The notes below the pieces were generated by a model, which was given only the letters and a program-made list of their open reading frames with translations, ran no database searches and was not told where the DNA came from. A program made the position numbers and the translations under genes. A DNA stretch of 8,535 nt from Candidatus Woesearchaeota archaeon. Its GTDB lineage: Archaea > Nanobdellota > Nanobdellia > Woesearchaeales > UBA11576. The stretch covers positions 1 to 8,535 of the forward strand of contig JACRKM010000080.1 in assembly GCA_016219765.1 (NCBI GenBank), read 5' to 3'. Shown here piece after piece: positions 1 through 5,512 of the stretch. How positions within the stretch are numbered: position 1 is the first letter of the stretch; each line of letters starts with the position of its first letter.

Positions 1-1
1 A

Positions 2-1078
2 TTCAAGTTTCTCACACTCTTTGTTCTTGGCCTTGTGGCGACCGCTCTCGTGGTCTTTGTCGTAAGCAAGGTAGCAGAGCAGCGGCGCTATCAAAAGACG
101 GTGCAGGAGTTTCAGCTCAATCAATCATTTGCGCTGATGACGGATAACGAGCTTCTGCATTACGCAAGAGATCATGACACGCTCGCTTCGTGTCCCTTTG
201 TGAAGGATCATAATAAGTATTATGCTTGTTTGGATAGGATTTGGCGCTTGAAGGATTGTTCTTTTGAGCTTATTGTCCGTGAGAATCTTGCTGAATGTTA
301 TTATGATAGAGCATTGCGCGAGAAGAATGTTGACTTATGTTATGTGTATTCGAATCTGTCTTTGATAGCTGACTGCGAATCTCATTTCATATCCCTCGTG
401 TCACAGACGTCGAATGTTTCTTTTTGTGGCACAGAGCAAGACACGAGCTACAAAATAAGATGCCTTCAGAACATTTCAATCACCAATAAGAATGAATCAT
501 TTTGTGACTTTCTTGGCGCGCCAGGTGTGAGGTTACAGTGCAAGAGGTCGTTTTATCCTGTTGCTTCTTTTTGGGAGCTGCGTGATTGCGGTCAGGTCAG
601 TCTTCTGCTCAATAAACTGGCTTCAACTAAGCTTTCTGAAGCAGAGAAGGGTGTTTTTTTGAACACTAATTCCACGATTAACAAAGAGACCAGGAATTTC
701 TGCGCAGCCATGAATGCTTCCCTTTCGGAGAATCTTGGTTCTTGCAGCAGTTTGGGAAAATCAGAGGCCAACACATACACCAATGATCATGGAGACGATG
801 TAGGTGGTTATCTTTCGGACTTTTGTACTCTGATAGTCGCTGCCAAGACGATGGACGAAAAAGCGTGCGCGTCAATAAATGATGTAACATACAGGATTTC
901 CTGTATGGCAATCACTAAACAAGATGTGTCTGTATGTGCTTCTGCGGAAGGGTTCTCTAACGAATTCTGCAGGAGCGTGTTCAACAAAGATTACAAGGGC
1001 TGTAGTTCTAAGTCTTTAGGAGTTGTATTTCATAACTTCTATAAGAAGTCCTGCAATGTCTTTTTAGGGTTGCAATAA
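2..1078 (+). CDS. Membrane-anchored Cys-rich repeat protein, 5' partial
   Basis: The reading frame is open from base 2, and a hydrophobic helix (FLTLFVLGLVATALVVFVV) begins before the GTG at 35. The true start therefore lies left of the window and the GTG at 35 is internal. After this single membrane segment comes a mainly polar, probably extracellular domain with 20 cysteines, spaced in pairs about 10-17 residues apart in a loose repeat of the type C-x-x-I...C...A...D-x-x-x-C. At least six N-x-S/T sites (NLS, NVS, NIS, NES, NST, NAS) suit a glycosylated surface protein. Similar Cys-pair repeat proteins of unknown function are common in DPANN archaea (general knowledge; not searched here). 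The gene converges with the putative substrate gene at 1103-1651, so it is not in that operon. No enzymatic motif is seen. Function unknown, possibly a cell-surface or adhesion protein held by disulfides. Confidence 0.75.
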   Translation, partial: FKFLTLFVLGLVATALVVFVVSKVAEQRRYQKTVQEFQLNQSFALMTDNELLHYARDHDTLASCPFVKDHNKYYACLDRIWRLKDCSFELIVRENLAECYYDRALREKNVDLCYVYSNLSLIADCESHFISLVSQTSNVSFCGTEQDTSYKIRCLQNISITNKNESFCDFLGAPGVRLQCKRSFYPVASFWELRDCGQVSLLLNKLASTKLSEAEKGVFLNTNSTINKETRNFCAAMNASLSENLGSCSSLGKSEANTYTNDHGDDVGGYLSDFCTLIVAAKTMDEKACASINDVTYRISCMAITKQDVSVCASAEGFSNEFCRSVFNKDYKGCSSKSLGVVFHNFYKKSCNVFLGLQ

Positions 1079-1092
1079 TTGTATCATCAAGA

Positions 1093-1103
1093 AGACCTTT
1101 TTT
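1093..1103 (+). terminator. Possible T-run terminator of the Cys-rich gene
   Basis: A run of six T residues (1098-1103) lies about 20 bases after the TAA stop at 1076-1078, in the 24-base gap between two convergent genes. Archaeal transcription often ends at such oligo-T tracts without a hairpin. The run is short and overlaps the stop codon of the opposing gene, so support is weak. Confidence 0.25.
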
Positions 1104-1651
1104 CAGCTTTCGCATCCAGAGCTGTCCGGAGAACTGTCCGAAAGATTAGCTTGATCCCACCACACAAACGGCGTTGAGCCTGTCTTTATCGCGTGTGCGT
1201 GTGTAGCTATTAATTTTTCATCGCTTGTTTTTTCTATACCGAGACTATTTTGGTGTCCTATCCAGTGGCAAGTCCCTTCTTCATATTGATTGCCACAACG
1301 CACAGTCGTTGAGCCTTGGTGTATTATTGCTCCGGGTTTACCGCTGGGATCATCAGCAGCATAGTCTTTGCCTGTTCCGCCAGAATGATACCACCCTGAG
1401 CCCGCAACGGCCCCTGTTGATTTAGGATAGAAGCAGAACGTTGTTGCAGGTACGTTGTCAGTCCACGGGTCAACATCAGTCCATTCACGCGCATCTTCAC
1501 TGCCCGCATTCGCTTCTTTCGAGAATATGCTTGTTCCTACTCCGATGATTGAAGAGATTATCCCTGCCTTTATGACTGCTTGCTTTGATATCCTACCGTC
1601 TTCAGAGAGCAGGAAGTCTTTCACAGTCTTCTTTATTTTCGGCAGTATCAT
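1103..1651 (-). CDS. Exported protein with leader, candidate substrate of the Hxs-type maturases
   Basis: The 182-residue product has a basic, acidic-spotted N-terminus (KIKKTVKDFLLSEDGRISKQ), a hydrophobic stretch at about residues 25-43, and an Ala-x-Ala site (ANA|G at 47-50), which together look like a leader plus an export signal. The rest is Gly/Ser/Thr/Asp-rich with several His-containing motifs: HSGG (89-92), HQGS (111-114), HQNS (133-136) and HAHA (151-154). Four Cys (73, 119, 128, 180) could form disulfides. It is the last gene of the cluster, 48 bases after the rSAM-kinase gene, with its own TATA box just upstream. A small exported protein next to HxsB, HxsD and a second radical SAM enzyme is where the HxsA substrate would be expected. 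It lacks a tandem His-x-Ser tract, so the substrate role is inferred from context and leader shape. It could instead be an unrelated secreted protein. The start ATG at 1651 fits the promoter spacing. Confidence 0.7.
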   Translation of the reverse strand: MILPKIKKTVKDFLLSEDGRISKQAVIKAGIISSIIGVGTSIFSKEANAGSEDAREWTDVDPWTDNVPATTFCFYPKSTGAVAGSGWYHSGGTGKDYAADDPSGKPGAIIHQGSTTVRCGNQYEEGTCHWIGHQNSLGIEKTSDEKLIATHAHAIKTGSTPFVWWDQANLSDSSPDSSGCES

Positions 1652-1675
1652 GTGTTGAATGTTTCCGTGTTCTGG

Positions 1676-1688
1676 TTATATTAATATT
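1676..1688 (-). promoter_or_regulatory. TATA box for the candidate substrate gene
   Basis: The minus strand reads ATATTAATATAA, preceded by a purine-rich CGAA that could be the BRE. The box centre is about 29 bases before the ATG at 1651, which predicts an mRNA leader of only a few bases. It would allow the exported protein to be made independently of, and probably in excess over, the maturation enzymes upstream. Confidence 0.5.
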
Positions 1689-1699
1689 TCGTCCGTTGT

Positions 1700-3202
1700 T
1701 TAATCGCTGTCAGGTAGTGAACACATCTTCTCTGCGATGTCGAACATCTCAAAGACCCATTCTGTGTTCTTCTTGTCTTCTCCTGTGTATTCGCCGCACC
1801 TTTGTGTCAGGGTCTTTAGCAAGTAGATCTGTAGTAGTTCAGGAAAGGCAGCTTTCTCTGCTTCGGATAGGTCCAGTTCTTTGCAGAATCGGTCTAGCAG
1901 TTGTGTAGATTCTTGTATGAAGTTTTCTTGTGGGATGAAGCTTACGCAGAATATCACAAGGTCATAGATTGCGGGGCCTTTGAATGAGTTCTGGAAGTCA
2001 AGTATGTGTGCTTCACCATCACGAATTATGCTATTTTCTGCCCTGCAATCTCCATGCAGGATGGTGTCGGGTATTTTTGGCAGAGTTTTTTCTGACGTTT
2101 CTTTTATTTTGTTGATTATTCTGTGTAATTCTTCTTCTTTTTCTTTGATTGCAGGTTTTGCTTTGAGGGTAGATTCTGTCTTTAGTATTTCTTCTGCTGT
2201 CTTGACGTTCTTCTTGGTTTTTTCGATTAGGTCTCCTATTGGTATCTTGCCGAATCTTTTTATTGCTTTGTGGAATTTGATTAGTGTGGAGAATGCATCA
2301 TCGATATGTCCCATCCGCTTGCCGAGAGTCTTTCCTTCAATGAATTCATACAGGATTACGGGGGTTTTCTCGAACAGAAAACTGGGAGCATCGTTCGCCG
2401 TATTGATTATTTTGCTCGTTCTTATCTTATTCTCATTCAGAAATCTTATCAGTTCTTCTTCGAATTCGACCAGTTGTTTTCTGTTCTTCTCTTTATGCGT
2501 GCACACCATCTTGACGAATAGTTTGTCCTTTCCTGACGTTGCGAGGTATATCAGGTTGTAGTTCCCTGACCATACAGGGACCAACTTGTCTATCTTTATC
2601 TTGTGTTGGTCTTCTATCGCGTGGACAATGCTGTTCGGTATGTTCTTTGATGATTCTTTTCCGTCTTGATTTGTGAGTTCTGTCAGATTATCGTTTTTGC
2701 TGGCAGTGAATCTTCTTCCGTATTGTTCCGCATTCTTGTTTAGTTTGTTCAAGAGTTTCTCTGTCTCTTCTTTGTCGGTTTCTTCGAACGGTTGTATCTT
2801 GACACCTATGGGGTATCTTGTGAGGTGTTCGATTGCGTGGATTGTCTGTTCAAATCCTTCATCTGCTCCGCTTAACTCATCGTTCTTCTTCTTGTCAGTG
2901 TGCCGAAGGAATATAACAAAATTGCTGATCCCCGCCTGTATCAGACTCTTCGCCACGCTCTTGTAAGCAAGCGTCCTCCCATTTGTACACAACACGATCT
3001 TGCAATCAGGCACATCCTGCACAAGCTTCTCGGCCAGTTCACACAGCGGCACTGCTTGCTGTATTGTCGGCTCTCCACCAACTATGAAGAAGGTCTTTGG
3101 ATCTTTCCTCAATTCTTCTGATATCCAGTCTTCGGTGAAGCAACGGTCGCCAGGGCAATTGCTGCACGCGTTGTTGCAGGAGAAGGGGAGGTTGATTATC
3201 AC
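1700..3202 (-). CDS. Radical SAM domain fused to an APH-like kinase (HxsC-like N-terminus)
   Basis: The 500-residue protein has two domains. Residues 1-165 form a minimal radical SAM half-barrel: the [4Fe-4S] motif CNNACSNC (C9, C13, C16), the SAM-binding GGEPT (42-46), and further strand/helix units including KIVLCTNGR and VKIQPF. Residues about 205-490 match the aminoglycoside phosphotransferase/choline kinase fold: FVKMV with candidate ATP-binding Lys231, hinge ILYEFIEG (283-290), catalytic loop HGDCRAEN (H383, D385, N390) and metal-binding LDFQNSFKGPAIYDL (D402). The CX3CX2C and GGEPT pattern and the hxsB neighbour suggest an HxsC-type partner maturase, but bacterial HxsC has a longer N-terminus and no kinase, so the name is tentative. 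The GTG start at 3202 has a good Shine-Dalgarno, GGTGA, six bases upstream, 36 bases after the HEPN stop. The kinase half is visibly more AT-rich than the radical SAM half. An antibiotic-resistance role is unlikely. A peptide or metabolite kinase linked to maturation is possible. Confidence 0.85.
   Translation of the reverse strand: MIINLPFSCNNACSNCPGDRCFTEDWISEELRKDPKTFFIVGGEPTIQQAVPLCELAEKLVQDVPDCKIVLCTNGRTLAYKSVAKSLIQAGISNFVIFLRHTDKKKNDELSGADEGFEQTIHAIEHLTRYPIGVKIQPFEETDKEETEKLLNKLNKNAEQYGRRFTASKNDNLTELTNQDGKESSKNIPNSIVHAIEDQHKIKIDKLVPVWSGNYNLIYLATSGKDKLFVKMVCTHKEKNRKQLVEFEEELIRFLNENKIRTSKIINTANDAPSFLFEKTPVILYEFIEGKTLGKRMGHIDDAFSTLIKFHKAIKRFGKIPIGDLIEKTKKNVKTAEEILKTESTLKAKPAIKEKEEELHRIINKIKETSEKTLPKIPDTILHGDCRAENSIIRDGEAHILDFQNSFKGPAIYDLVIFCVSFIPQENFIQESTQLLDRFCKELDLSEAEKAAFPELLQIYLLKTLTQRCGEYTGEDKKNTEWVFEMFDIAEKMCSLPDSD
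3002..3202 (-). repeat. Repeat copy A: 5' end of the radical SAM gene (intact copy)
   Basis: This is the 5' part of the working radical SAM gene, repeated at 4375-4575 (copy B) and about 5373-5503 (copy C). By hand alignment A and B match at 166 of 201 bases without gaps. A and C are identical over 92 bases (3093-3184 = 5394-5485), but the flanking 18 bases on each side differ at 4 and 5 positions. Similarity begins at the start codon and does not extend into the upstream spacers. Confidence 0.9.
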
Positions 3203-3238
3203 GTTTTTTCACCAAAAGGAGAGGGGGTTGAGCCAAGT

Positions 3239-3757
3239 TTAGTGTCTCTTGGGTTCTTCTGGTTTTTGAGGTATATTTTCGGGTGTTGTTATTTGTACAA
3301 GCTCCTCCCGTATTGTATGTATGCTGTCTTCAGATAATGTCGAGATCGCCAGTTTTGTTTTGATGTAGAACTCTTTGCAATATTTCTTTGTTTCGTTGAT
3401 CATCGCTTGATCTACCGGCCTGTCGGCATAGTATTGCAGGTCTATTCGCGCCTGGAATGCTTTCTGTATCATGCTGATGTCTTCATTGGTGTAATGTTCG
3501 GTCAGGAATTGCTTCATGAATTCTATGGAGCAGGAGTGTATCTCGCATTTGATTCCCGCGCGCAGCATGAACGCATAGAGTGAATAGTAGAAGATGTAGT
3601 AGGTGGTTGTCGCAGTCCAGATCTGGCTGTCTTTGATGTTTTGGAGGACACGTATCGATTCCTCTGCCATTTGTAGGTACGACTGCGACATATTGTTGTT
3701 CGGCTCAACGAGTTCCAGGCCGTTTTTTGTTTTGAGACACCAGCTAATCAAGACCAT
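3239..3757 (-). CDS. HEPN-domain protein (UPF0332-like), partner of MNT
   Basis: The protein is a 172-residue all-helical HEPN-type protein: an amphipathic first helix (MSQSYLQMAEESIRVLQN), the aromatic TTYYIFYYSLYAFML helix, GIKCEIHSC (68-76), and the ARIDLQYYADR segment (103-113) typical of the UPF0332 branch. HEPN/MNT pairs act as toxin-antitoxin systems in which HEPN is usually the RNase toxin and the nucleotidyltransferase neutralises it, in characterised cases by AMPylation. The gene overlaps the upstream MNT gene by 14 bases (3744-3757), so the two are translationally coupled. I do not see the catalytic RNxxxH or Rx4HxY motif of active HEPN RNases; the nearest pair is R66/H74, so RNase activity is uncertain. 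An alternative start is Met23. The C-terminal tail (TTPENIPQKPEEPKRH) is probably disordered. Confidence 0.75.
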   Translation of the reverse strand: MVLISWCLKTKNGLELVEPNNNMSQSYLQMAEESIRVLQNIKDSQIWTATTTYYIFYYSLYAFMLRAGIKCEIHSCSIEFMKQFLTEHYTNEDISMIQKAFQARIDLQYYADRPVDQAMINETKKYCKEFYIKTKLAISTLSEDSIHTIREELVQITTPENIPQKPEEPKRH

Positions 3758-4322
3758 ATTTGTTTTTCCATACGATGTCTATGAATCTTTCACCGCCGAA
3801 AATGAGGACGTGGTTTTCAAAGATTTCATTCGTGAGAGGGTTCTTGACGATGAGTTGCTGGAATTGTTTCTCCGAGAAGTATTTGATGCTGATATTCAGG
3901 TCAAATGCTGCCCCTTCTTTGTCGTAATCTATTGTTCTCTTATTTCCGACGATGAATAAGTCTATGTCCGAGTCTTTTTTCTCGGTCCCTTTTGCATAGC
4001 TTCCGAATATTCCAACGATTCGGGTGTCTTGTTTGAATATGTGGGCTATCTTAGGGTGGCGGGCCGCGAATTCTATTTTTTGAAGTAGTTCCGTGATGAG
4101 CAGGAAGTCTTTGATTTGTGGGTTAGCGAGGTTCAGATGGTAGTATTTTAGGGTTCCGCTCGATCGCGACTGCAACACTCCTTTCTTTTGGAGGTCTTGA
4201 AGGGTCAAGGCGATGTTTTTTTGGCTTGATCGGCTGGTTTTAAGAAGCTCGCGCCCGTACGTTTCTTTCTTGTAATTCCCAAGATAGTGCTTGAGGATGC
4301 CAAAATACTTATTGTGTATCAT
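3744..4322 (-). CDS. Winged-helix MNT-family nucleotidyltransferase (HEPN/MNT antitoxin)
   Basis: The 192-residue protein has an N-terminal winged-helix-like region (about 1-65: YGRELLKTSRSSQKNIALTL as the helix-turn-helix, then GTLKYYHLN as the wing). It is followed by a minimal nucleotidyltransferase domain with GSYAKGTEKKDSDIDL (107-122). This is the GSx10DxD signature, with D119 and D121 as metal ligands and D141 (AAFDLNI) as the likely third Asp. MNT proteins of this type pair with HEPN toxins and may neutralise them by nucleotide transfer; the fused DNA-binding domain suggests it also represses its own promoter. The start ATG at 4322 is supported by a TATA box at 4347-4356 and by palindromes between the box and the start. 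The overlap with the HEPN gene makes a two-gene unit. The unit begins only about 50 bases after the break point of copy B, so the inserted cassette carries almost nothing but promoter and genes. Confidence 0.82.
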   Translation of the reverse strand: MIHNKYFGILKHYLGNYKKETYGRELLKTSRSSQKNIALTLQDLQKKGVLQSRSSGTLKYYHLNLANPQIKDFLLITELLQKIEFAARHPKIAHIFKQDTRIVGIFGSYAKGTEKKDSDIDLFIVGNKRTIDYDKEGAAFDLNISIKYFSEKQFQQLIVKNPLTNEIFENHVLIFGGERFIDIVWKNKYGLD

Positions 4323-4340
4323 TTTACTCAGTTAAGTAAA
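4323..4340 (-). promoter_or_regulatory. Palindromic operator candidate of the MNT/HEPN pair
   Basis: TTTACTTAACTGAGTAAA is a perfect 6-base inverted repeat with a 6-base spacer, directly before the MNT start codon. A second inverted repeat, TAAGTAA-ATTA-TTACTTA (4334-4351 on the + strand), overlaps it and reaches the TATA box. Both lie where a bound regulator would block transcription, in keeping with self-repression by the winged-helix MNT protein. No binding data; inference from symmetry and position. Confidence 0.45.
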
Positions 4341-4346
4341 TTATTA

Positions 4347-4356
4347 CTTATATAAA
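4347..4356 (-). promoter_or_regulatory. TATA box of the MNT/HEPN pair
   Basis: The minus strand reads TTTATATAAG, a near-consensus archaeal TATA box. Its centre lies about 29 bases before the ATG at 4322, giving an almost leaderless transcript. Confidence 0.6.
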
Positions 4357-4575
4357 TATCTTTCGTGCGGATCGGCAGTGAGGCACAGCACGCACAAGCT
4401 TCTCGGCTAGTTCGCAAAGTGGCACTGCTTGCTGTATCGTCGGTTCTCCGCCAACAATAAAGAAAGTCTTCGGGTCTTTTCGCAAATCCTCAGAGATCCA
4501 GTCCTCAGTAAAACACCTATCTCCAGGGCAATTGCTACACGCGTTGTTGCAGGAGAAGGGGAGTTTGATGATCAT
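4348..4575 (-). pseudogene. Truncated copy B of the radical SAM gene (codons 1-67)
   Basis: The frame opens with ATG at 4575 and encodes MIIKLPFSCNNACSNC and GGEPT as in the full gene, then leaves homology after the Cys codon at 4375-4377 and stops at 4348. Against copy A it has 35 mismatches in 201 bases, yet only N4K and E30D differ in the first 61 residues, so the changes are overwhelmingly synonymous. The divergence therefore built up while the protein sequence was under selection. No Shine-Dalgarno or TATA box is seen before the ATG, and the fragment would lack most of the SAM barrel, so it is probably not a working enzyme. It lies 36 bases after the DUF5615 gene, and its break point is followed at once by the MNT/HEPN promoter. 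Confidence 0.8.
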
Positions 4576-4611
4576 GGGAGTCTGCCAGCGTTTCTCGGTT
4601 GTCGTGACGAC

Positions 4612-4989
4612 TCATTTTGACGTTCTGGAATCATGCTGATGCACAACAACTTTTGATTCTGAAATGATCATGACATTATCAGCTATTTTCTTTGTAAGGC
4701 CGCTTCTCAAGATAGGCAACACTATTCTGATGACATTTTCTGGGCGCTGATCATTCAGTCTTAGAAGTACAATGCCTTTGTGGCGCCGCCTTTTAGAAAA
4801 GAGAACATTCCCAAAGTCTTTGTCATGTGTGATGACGACTCGACTTTCAGTAAACGCGAGCCGCAGGAGGTCTTGATCAGCAGTTCCTTGTAAGCGTGAT
4901 TCTTTGACATCCTTTACGTCAAGTCCTGTATTGCGCAAAGCTCGCACTACCGACGTTGCAATGTTTTCATCAGCCAAGAATTTGATCAT
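4612..4989 (-). CDS. DUF5615 PIN-like toxin
   Basis: The 125-residue protein matches the DUF5615/Mut7-C-like PIN family, a small predicted metal-dependent RNase: MIKFLADENI (acidic D7, E8), GTADQDLL (D38, D40), VVITHDKDFGNVLF (D56, D58) and the strand KGIVLLRL. These acidic residues form the expected PIN-type active site. The partner DUF433 gene lies directly upstream and ends 2 bases before this start. I chose the ATG at 4989 because it starts the protein at the usual family position; a TTG at 4995 overlapping the DUF433 stop would add only two residues. DUF433/DUF5615 pairs are accepted as VapBC-like toxin-antitoxin modules, with toxicity by RNA cleavage. All expected acidic positions are present, so the protein looks intact. 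Confidence 0.83.
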   Translation of the reverse strand: MIKFLADENIATSVVRALRNTGLDVKDVKESRLQGTADQDLLRLAFTESRVVITHDKDFGNVLFSKRRRHKGIVLLRLNDQRPENVIRIVLPILRSGLTKKIADNVMIISESKVVVHQHDSRTSK

Positions 4990-4991
4990 GT

Positions 4992-5222
4992 TCAAGCAAT
5001 TTGGGCTGTTGGATAGACCTCTTCGTGTCGGAGTACGCTGGTCGCGTATTTCAATGCGGCGAGAATATCCTTCTTTTTTAAGTGAGGGTACTCTTTGAGT
5101 ACGTCTTCAATGTTCATTCCCGACGCAAGGAGCTCCAGTACGAATTCTACAGAAATGCGCGTACCATTGATGATGGGTTTGCCAGAAAGGATCTTCGGGT
5201 CGATGATTATTCTTTCGTCCAT
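4992..5222 (-). CDS. DUF433 antitoxin
   Basis: The 76-residue protein is a typical DUF433 protein: the core IIIDPKILSGKPIINGTRIS (5-24), then VEFVLELLASGMNIEDVLKEYP and a helix KKDILAALKYATSV. DUF433 is a small helix-turn-helix domain that serves as antitoxin to DUF5615 PIN-like proteins and usually represses its own operon. The length is normal for the family. The ATG at 5222 lies about 26 bases from the centre of a TATA box at 5244-5253, so the mRNA should be leaderless. The toxin gene follows immediately. The module sits between the broken copy C and copy B of the radical SAM gene, so it interrupts the Hxs-like operon but is transcribed from its own promoter. Confidence 0.85.
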   Translation of the reverse strand: MDERIIIDPKILSGKPIINGTRISVEFVLELLASGMNIEDVLKEYPHLKKKDILAALKYATSVLRHEEVYPTAQIA

Positions 5223-5243
5223 ATTGCTTGCAGTGTCCGTTGA

Positions 5244-5255
5244 TTTATATAAAGG
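5244..5255 (-). promoter_or_regulatory. TATA box of the DUF433/DUF5615 pair
   Basis: The minus strand reads CCTTTATATAAA. The TATA centre at about 5248 lies 26 bases before the first base of the DUF433 ATG, so transcription is predicted to begin at the start codon itself. The roughly 115 bases between here and the end of copy C hold only the run-on tail of the broken reading frame; nothing else was recognised. Confidence 0.6.
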
Positions 5256-5393
5256 TATCGTCTCTTTGTTATGTTACGGGAAAGCAAATGTTGTTTGAAT
5301 GCGTGTTGTTCGCGTTTGCTGTATCGGCACCGAAGTGTTCCTGTCAAAACCGCTTTTTTACGAACGGTTGAATCTCCTCCTACGATAAAGAAA

Positions 5394-5485
5394 GTCTTTG
5401 GATCTTTCCTCAATTCTTCTGATATCCAGTCTTCGGTGAAGCAACGGTCGCCAGGGCAATTGCTGCACGCGTTGTTGCAGGAGAA
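5394..5485 (-). repeat. 92-base exact repeat shared with 3093-3184
   Basis: These 92 bases are identical to 3093-3184, 2301 bases away in the same orientation, and cover codons 7-36 of the radical SAM gene. The sequence next to the tract is clearly diverged on both sides, so the exact match looks like a gene-conversion tract or the trace of a recent recombination. Confidence 0.85.
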
Positions 5486-5512
5486 AGGGAGTTTGATGAT
5501 CATAGCAATCCT

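Larger units (their letters stand above)
5207..5503 (-). pseudogene. Truncated copy C of the radical SAM gene (codons 1-43), in the original operon position
   Basis: ATG at 5503 follows the hxsB stop with a 9-base gap. An AAGGA Shine-Dalgarno (5513-5509) overlaps that stop, so this is the native start site of the second maturase gene. The frame encodes the intact CNNACSNC cluster motif and reaches FFIVGG, then departs: GGEPTIQQ becomes GGDSTVRK, and about 55 unrelated residues follow up to a stop at 5207 inside the DUF433 start region. The fragment keeps cluster cysteines but lacks most of the barrel, so it cannot be a normal radical SAM enzyme. Its middle 92 bases are identical to copy A, while both edges resemble copy B more closely (1 and 3 mismatches in 18 bases, against 4 and 5 for A). 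It may still be translated with hxsB. Confidence 0.8.

Noticed and set aside
35..37. GTG at 35 as the start of the Cys-rich protein
   Set aside because: It lies in the middle of a hydrophobic helix whose frame is open to the left edge, so the protein begins outside the window.
1103..1651. Twin-arginine signal peptide on the exported protein
   Set aside because: There is no Arg-Arg pair before the hydrophobic segment, so the general secretory route or a maturation-linked exporter is more likely.
1700..3202. Antibiotic-resistance aminoglycoside phosphotransferase
   Set aside because: The fold signature is shared by many small-molecule and protein kinases. The fusion to a radical SAM domain and the operon context point away from drug resistance.
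3002..5503. Diversity-generating retroelement with template and variable repeats
   Set aside because: The copies lie at the 5' end rather than a 3' variable end, the differences are mostly synonymous and not limited to adenines, and there is no reverse transcriptase in the window.
3002..5503. Ordinary insertion sequence with target-site duplication
   Set aside because: No transposase or terminal inverted repeats are seen, and duplicated segments of about 130-200 bases are far longer than normal target duplications.
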